NCBI GenBank assembly: GCA_963704355.1
Contig: OY969891.1
Location: 372,001-436,000 of the forward strand
DNA: 64,000 nt
Direction: 5' to 3'
From: Bog-473 sp963704355
Lineage (GTDB): Bacteria > Actinomycetota > Acidimicrobiia > Acidimicrobiales > RAAP-2
This document shows positions 60,260 through 64,000 of the stretch, piece after piece (positions within the stretch are counted from its first letter, which is position 1; each line of letters opens with the position of its first letter). The notes under the pieces are model-generated. The model was given only the letters and a program-made list of their open reading frames with translations. It was not told the origin of the DNA and did not search any database. The translations under genes were made by a program, and so were the position numbers.

Positions 60260-60484
60260 TTATTTCGGGTCGGCGCGCGTTTGACTGTGCGCGTTTGACA
60301 AGGCCGCCTGCTTGGCGGGCTCGGCAGACTTGCCGCCAGATCCGAAGAACCGCTCACCGATGGCGTCGGCGGCGGCCCGGTCGACCGATGCGGGGGCCGA
60401 CGCATAGATGGCGAGCGTTACCCTCGGGTCGGCGTGGCCAAGACGAGTCTGCGCCCTCTTCACGTCGACCTCCTCGACGACCCA
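60260..60484 (-). pseudogene. remnant of a second tRNA-Pro integrase
   Basis: About 75 codons of the catalytic C-terminus (VDVKRAQTRLGHADPRVT, AIYASAPASVDRAAADAIGERFFG), very close to the end of the integrase at 28226-29410, in the same position relative to an att copy. The N-terminal part is missing; similarity stops near 60484. Confidence 0.85.
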
Positions 60485-60764
60485 AGGTCAGCGCTAATAA
60501 GAGTCACCGTTTCCCACATGTGCCCGGCCCGATTCTCCGTCGTGAACAGACGCTGAAGGGCCTCAACGACTCGTGGCGCCAATGTGGCGGAGCTGAACTC
60601 CACGTCATATTGGAGATCTGACCAATGCACTCACAACATCACTGCTGGTAGAGGCGGCCTGCCATCTCATAATGCCGGCCGTGGGATGCTGCGAGGAGGC
60701 ATTTTGACCTCAGCAATACCGGGTGGAGCGGCAACCGAAACTCATATTCATGGAGGCTGAATCG
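60485..60764. other. gap after the integrase remnant
   Basis: No credible gene. The start GTG 60723 for the next protein was rejected in favour of ATG 60765. Confidence 0.4.
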
Positions 60765-61169
60765 ATGGCAGCTGTACCAGCGGTGCCGAACATGCGGCTT
60801 GAGCTCGTGCCAATCCCTGTATCCGATGTCGATCGAGCAAAGGCATTCTACGAACAGGCTGGATTCGAGAATCTGCACGATACCCAGGTCACGGACACGA
60901 TGCGGGTAGTTCAGCTCACGCCGCCGGGTTCGAGCTGCGCCATCGTCTTCGGCACGGGAATGGGCCCCATCACCGACATGACCCCGGGCTTGCTCAAGGG
61001 TCTTCATCTTGTCGTAGAGGACATGGTTGCGACCCGGGCCGCTTTGATGGCGCGTGGCATCGAGCTGAGCGATGTCGATGACATGGGTGGAGTCCTTTAC
61101 TCGTATTTCAGCGATCCCGACGGAAACATGTGGGCCCTGCAACAGTGGCCGGACGGTCACCAGGCCTAG
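60765..61169 (+). CDS. VOC (glyoxalase/bleomycin-resistance fold) protein
   Basis: 134 residues. VOC landmarks LVPIPVSDVDRAKAFYEQAGF and the ending YFSDPDGNMWALQQW. His/Glu metal ligands are partly present (LHLVVED). ATG 60765 has GGAGG eight nt upstream. Substrate unknown. Confidence 0.85.
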   Translation: MAAVPAVPNMRLELVPIPVSDVDRAKAFYEQAGFENLHDTQVTDTMRVVQLTPPGSSCAIVFGTGMGPITDMTPGLLKGLHLVVEDMVATRAALMARGIELSDVDDMGGVLYSYFSDPDGNMWALQQWPDGHQA

Positions 61170-61231
61170 TCAGCGCCACAAGGGCACACGTTGGCCCAAA
61201 TCGTGTCCGGAGTAGCGAGGCGGTCGGAGGA

Positions 61232-61248
61232 TGCCCCCTCACGCCGGT
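61232..61248 (+). repeat. array-motif copy outside the island
   Basis: TGCCCCC-TCA-CGCCGGT, 29 nt downstream of the stop of the minus-strand WYL gene, that is, in the same gene-motif relation as in the array, but beyond attR. Confidence 0.55.
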
Positions 61249-61277
61249 TTGCTAAAGAGTGGAACGCGATGACGCGC

Positions 61278-62276
61278 TCAGTCCTTCCCAGGATCGCCCT
61301 TCTGAGACCTACCGTCTCGGTCTATGGCGCGTTCGAAAAGATTTCCACGTTCTCTGAGGTGGTCCAGCAGCTCCAACGGGGACAACACCTCGAACTCGGC
61401 GGCAGCGTTTCCCAGGGCCAGCGTTGGCCAATCGAGTGAATCCGATGTCATGGTGAATCGACACCGCGCAGGGCCCGCATCTTCGAGATTGCCCCACGGG
61501 CCAACTCGCTCCCGGACGACGGCCGTGGGCGCGTCGATGAGCACGTCCACCTGGTAGCCCGACGGGACGCTCTCGATACTGGACCGGACGAACTCCGCAG
61601 CGTTCTCAGCAGGAAGTTGGCGCGGGATGGCGTGAGCCCCTGTGACCCTTGGCTCCGTCAGTCGGTCGAGACGAAAGGTTCGCCAATCGAACCGGGTCAG
61701 ATCCCATGCGACGAGATACCAGCGCCTTCCCAGGAGGACGAGCCGGTGCGGGTCCACCGCCCGAGTGCTGGGTACACCGCCGCTATCGGTGTAGTCGAAC
61801 TCCAGGCGCTCGCCGTCCCGGCAGGCCTGGGCCACCGAGACCAGGACACCTGCATCGACACTGGCGACGGACTCCTGCCATGGAAGAGAAACGGTCATCG
61901 CTGCAAGTGCGTCGATTCGGCGCCGGAGCGAAGTCGGCATGACTTGGATCACCTTGCTCAGGGCCCGCAGCGAGGACTCCTCGATACCCACAACCGAGCC
62001 CGCTTGGATCGCCGAGTGCAGCCCTACGCCGATGGCGACGGCTTCGTCGTTGTCGAGCAACAGCGGAGGAAGCACGGCGCCGGCCGCGAGCTGGTAGCCA
62101 CCATCTACGCCCCGACGCGCCTGGACGGGGTAGCCCAGGTCTCGCAGGCGGTCGATGTCACGACGGAGCGTCCGCGGCGAGACCTCGAGGCGAGCAGCCA
62201 GGTCGGTCCCAGGCCAGTAGCGCCGGGACTGGAGCAGGGACAGCAGCCGGAGCGTGCGTGTGCCGGGAGTGGTCAT
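61278..62276 (-). CDS. WYL-domain transcriptional regulator (YafY-like)
   Basis: 332 residues. N-terminal HTH_11 (TDLAARLEVSPRTLRRDIDRLRDLGYPV), then the WYL domain (RWYLVAWDLTRFDWRTFRLDR). ATG 62276 is 6 nt after GATACT on the minus strand, a leaderless start. It diverges from the DinB gene, which it may regulate. Confidence 0.9.
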   Translation of the reverse strand: MTTPGTRTLRLLSLLQSRRYWPGTDLAARLEVSPRTLRRDIDRLRDLGYPVQARRGVDGGYQLAAGAVLPPLLLDNDEAVAIGVGLHSAIQAGSVVGIEESSLRALSKVIQVMPTSLRRRIDALAAMTVSLPWQESVASVDAGVLVSVAQACRDGERLEFDYTDSGGVPSTRAVDPHRLVLLGRRWYLVAWDLTRFDWRTFRLDRLTEPRVTGAHAIPRQLPAENAAEFVRSSIESVPSGYQVDVLIDAPTAVVRERVGPWGNLEDAGPARCRFTMTSDSLDWPTLALGNAAAEFEVLSPLELLDHLRERGNLFERAIDRDGRSQKGDPGKD

Positions 62277-62362
62277 GTGCCCAGTATCGCGGTATTTAGG
62301 TCAATCGCTGGCCGCTAATGGTCTTAGGGTGCCGAAATCAGCCCAAATGAAAGGACCAGCTC

Positions 62363-62881
62363 ATGACGTCCACCATCACCACTGACCTAGAGCGGAACGA
62401 CCTTGTGAACGCATTGCGGGAACATCGGAATCTCCTGCTCCGCACCGTCTCGGGCTTGACGGATGCCCAGGCTCGGCTGACTCCCACCACCAGCCAGCTC
62501 TGCCTGGGAGGCATCATCAAGCACGTCGCGCTCGTCGAAGAGGGCTGGGTCCGCTTCATCGCTGAGGGTCCGGAATCTCAACGCCCGACCGACGAGGCCG
62601 CCTACGAGGCTCATGCCGCCGGCTTTCGCATGGCGGACGAGGAGACGCTGGCGGACCTGATCGCTCGCTACGAGGCCGTTGTTCAACTCACCGACGCGCT
62701 GATAGTCGCCCTACCTTCGCTCGATGCATCCCACCCACTTCCCCAGGCCCCGTGGTTTGAGCCTGGCGCGCGTTGGTCAGCCCGCCGCGCCCTCATCCAC
62801 ATCGTGGCTGAGACGGCCCAACACGCCGGTCACGCCGACATCATCCGCGAGACCATCGACGGAGCAAAGTCAATGGGCTAG
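62363..62881 (+). CDS. DinB-family protein (DUF664)
   Basis: 172 residues. Metal-site His residues in IIKHVALVEEGW and HIVAETAQHAGHADI fit DinB/DUF664 four-helix enzymes, many of them thiol-dependent. ATG 62363 has AAAGGA upstream. Confidence 0.85.
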   Translation: MTSTITTDLERNDLVNALREHRNLLLRTVSGLTDAQARLTPTTSQLCLGGIIKHVALVEEGWVRFIAEGPESQRPTDEAAYEAHAAGFRMADEETLADLIARYEAVVQLTDALIVALPSLDASHPLPQAPWFEPGARWSARRALIHIVAETAQHAGHADIIRETIDGAKSMG

Positions 62882-63042
62882 CTGAACCTTCCACTTCGGG
62901 CGCAACGATCAGTGCGGTCGCATCACCTAACGGACGTGCGCTCGAAGCTGCCCAAAATGACCGAACGCATGGCTGCAGCGGGCGTCCCCGGGGAAGGAGG
63001 CATGACGAAAAGAATCCGAAGGCTGTTGTAAAGAAATCAGTG

Positions 63043-63846
63043 TTAGCCCCGCACAGGCGCACTCAGCGGGAACACGTCGCCCCCTTTGTCCTGGATCGTC
63101 ATTGATGGCCCGCCGTCGATCAATGCCGGTCCCGAACGCGTCGACAGGCTGTACGTCACGCTGCCGAGACACAGTCCGTAGCAAGGCCCTCGTTCGCGTC
63201 CGAGCGAGAGCACGAAGAAGCTGGCGTTGTCCAGGTGTTCCGGCAGGGCCGAGGCGCTGACAAAAGTTCCACCTGGTGCTCGTACGGTCACTTTTGTGAC
63301 GGTCGAGTTCGTCATGGCGACGAAGAATCGTTGGCCGTCGCCGGCTGTGTGAAGGACCGAAAGCCAGACAGAACGTTCCCACAGTGGCGGCGGAGTCTGG
63401 AGTCCGGGCGAATTCGTCTCGCATATCCAGGAGAGCACCGACCCGCGGTACGAAAAGCCCAGGCAGATCTCCCCTCCAGGCGTGTGGAACGTGTTGGTTC
63501 CGCTCACGAGCCAGGGATGGCCGGAGAAATTCCCGGTCGCAACGGGCTCCTGTCCGGCCTGGACGGGTTGAGTAACGGTGACCCGGCTCATGAGTTGCAG
63601 ACCGAGTTGGGCCTCAGAGACCTCCTGTGAAGAGCCGCTCCGCGCCACCAGGAGCGCCGCCGCCACGATGACCGAGATGGCGACGACCAGTCCTCCAAGA
63701 ACGACGACCGTTCGGCGTTGCGTCCACCGAGGATGCCCACTCGGACCCAGCTGGTCGAGTTCGAGGACCGGCGCAGGCGGGGCTGCGTCGACGATCTGGA
63801 GAACGCAGGAGCGAATTTTCTCCTCCAAGGAGCGATCAGTCGTCAT
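63043..63846 (-). CDS. membrane protein paired with an ECF sigma factor
   Basis: 267 residues: cytoplasmic N-terminus of about 45 residues, one membrane span (VVVLGGLVVAISVIVAAALLV) and an extracytoplasmic beta-rich domain with several Cys (GGEICLGFS, SWICETN, GPCYGLCLG). It overlaps the sigma gene by 11 bp, so an anti-sigma role is likely, but no ZAS zinc motif is seen. Confidence 0.7.
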   Translation of the reverse strand: MTTDRSLEEKIRSCVLQIVDAAPPAPVLELDQLGPSGHPRWTQRRTVVVLGGLVVAISVIVAAALLVARSGSSQEVSEAQLGLQLMSRVTVTQPVQAGQEPVATGNFSGHPWLVSGTNTFHTPGGEICLGFSYRGSVLSWICETNSPGLQTPPPLWERSVWLSVLHTAGDGQRFFVAMTNSTVTKVTVRAPGGTFVSASALPEHLDNASFFVLSLGRERGPCYGLCLGSVTYSLSTRSGPALIDGGPSMTIQDKGGDVFPLSAPVRG

Positions 63847-64000
63847 GAAGCACCTCTCTGAGTCGGTGTCGGGCCCGTGCCAAATGCCGCTTGACGGCAC
63901 CCTCGCTGATGCCCAGGGTCGCTGCGACTGCGCGGGGAGTGAGATCCCCCCAATAGGTCAGGACGATCACCGCACGCTGTCGAACGCTCAGCTGCTGAAT
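63836..64000 (-). CDS. ECF sigma factor, C-terminal region 4 (partial)
   Basis: The last 54 codons are in the window: LSVRQRAVIVLTYWGDLTP ... VAATLGISEGAVKRHLARAR, the region 4 helix-turn-helix of an ECF sigma factor. The rest lies beyond the edge. Confidence 0.85.
   Translation of the reverse strand: MQQLSVRQRAVIVLTYWGDLTPRAVAATLGISEGAVKRHLARARHRLREVLHDD

Noticed and set aside
60113..60298. Pl us-strand open frame running through attR
   Set aside because: It reads through the duplicated tRNA fragment; chance frame.

Overview
The window is GC-rich and reads as a chromosome segment of a high-GC actinobacterium, most likely of the Acidimicrobiia type. The signs are a WhiB regulator, a CeoB/CeoC (TrkA) pair beside an APC permease, an orphan GlnR-like regulator beside glnA, two Get3-like ATPases beside the whiB gene, a mycothiol-type DinB enzyme, many GTG/TTG starts, and many starts 6-7 nt after a TANNNT box (leaderless transcripts). 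The genus assignment is inference; no rRNA is present.

Region 1 (1-28087) is conserved core: topA (3' end cut by the window edge), a K+-independent H+-pyrophosphatase, an APC permease fused to an OB-fold domain, the two TrkA/Ceo K+ regulators, a HAD phosphatase, a sigma-70 factor, nadE, glnA plus a GlnR-like regulator, RidA, an odd condensed molybdenum-hydroxylase-like protein, an ErpA/IscA-type Fe-S carrier diverging from an Mrp-type Fe-S ATPase, MBL and Nudix hydrolases, a WhiB protein diverging from two Get3/ArsA ATPases, a response regulator and a CBS/CorC protein.

Region 2 (28129-60191) is a genomic island of about 32 kb. It sits in the 3' end of tRNA-Pro(CGG), which supplies a 46-bp perfect direct repeat: attL 28161-28206 and attR 60146-60191. 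A tyrosine integrase lies just inside attL and TGGCGCGGAA arm-type repeats lie inside both ends. The island holds a toxin-antitoxin pair, an IS110 element, an IS3 element whose orfB is split by a three-recombinase (RIT) element, and an integron-like array.

The array (about 31.8-51.4 kb) is the most striking feature. Some 20 small, mostly unrelated one-gene units are separated by a 17-bp motif, consensus TGCCCCNNNNCGCCGGG. All copies point the same way, and every minus-strand gene has a copy within about 100 nt after its stop. The array ends at a tyrosine recombinase gene (51629-52537) that reads away from it, which is the layout of an integron. However, the repeat is not a canonical attC, the recombinase lacks an obvious IntI patch, and most units carry their own leaderless promoter. 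Contents include a MazG-sized set of small hypotheticals, PH-like proteins, a cold-shock-like protein, DUF427, a mycothiol-type enzyme, a chloramphenicol-phosphotransferase-like gene with a frameshift, a Clp-N protein, two MFS exporters and a kinase-like protein.

Region 3 (60192-64000) begins with a remnant of a second, related integrase, so the tRNA site has probably taken up more than one element. It then holds VOC, WYL and DinB genes and an ECF sigma / membrane partner pair cut by the window edge.
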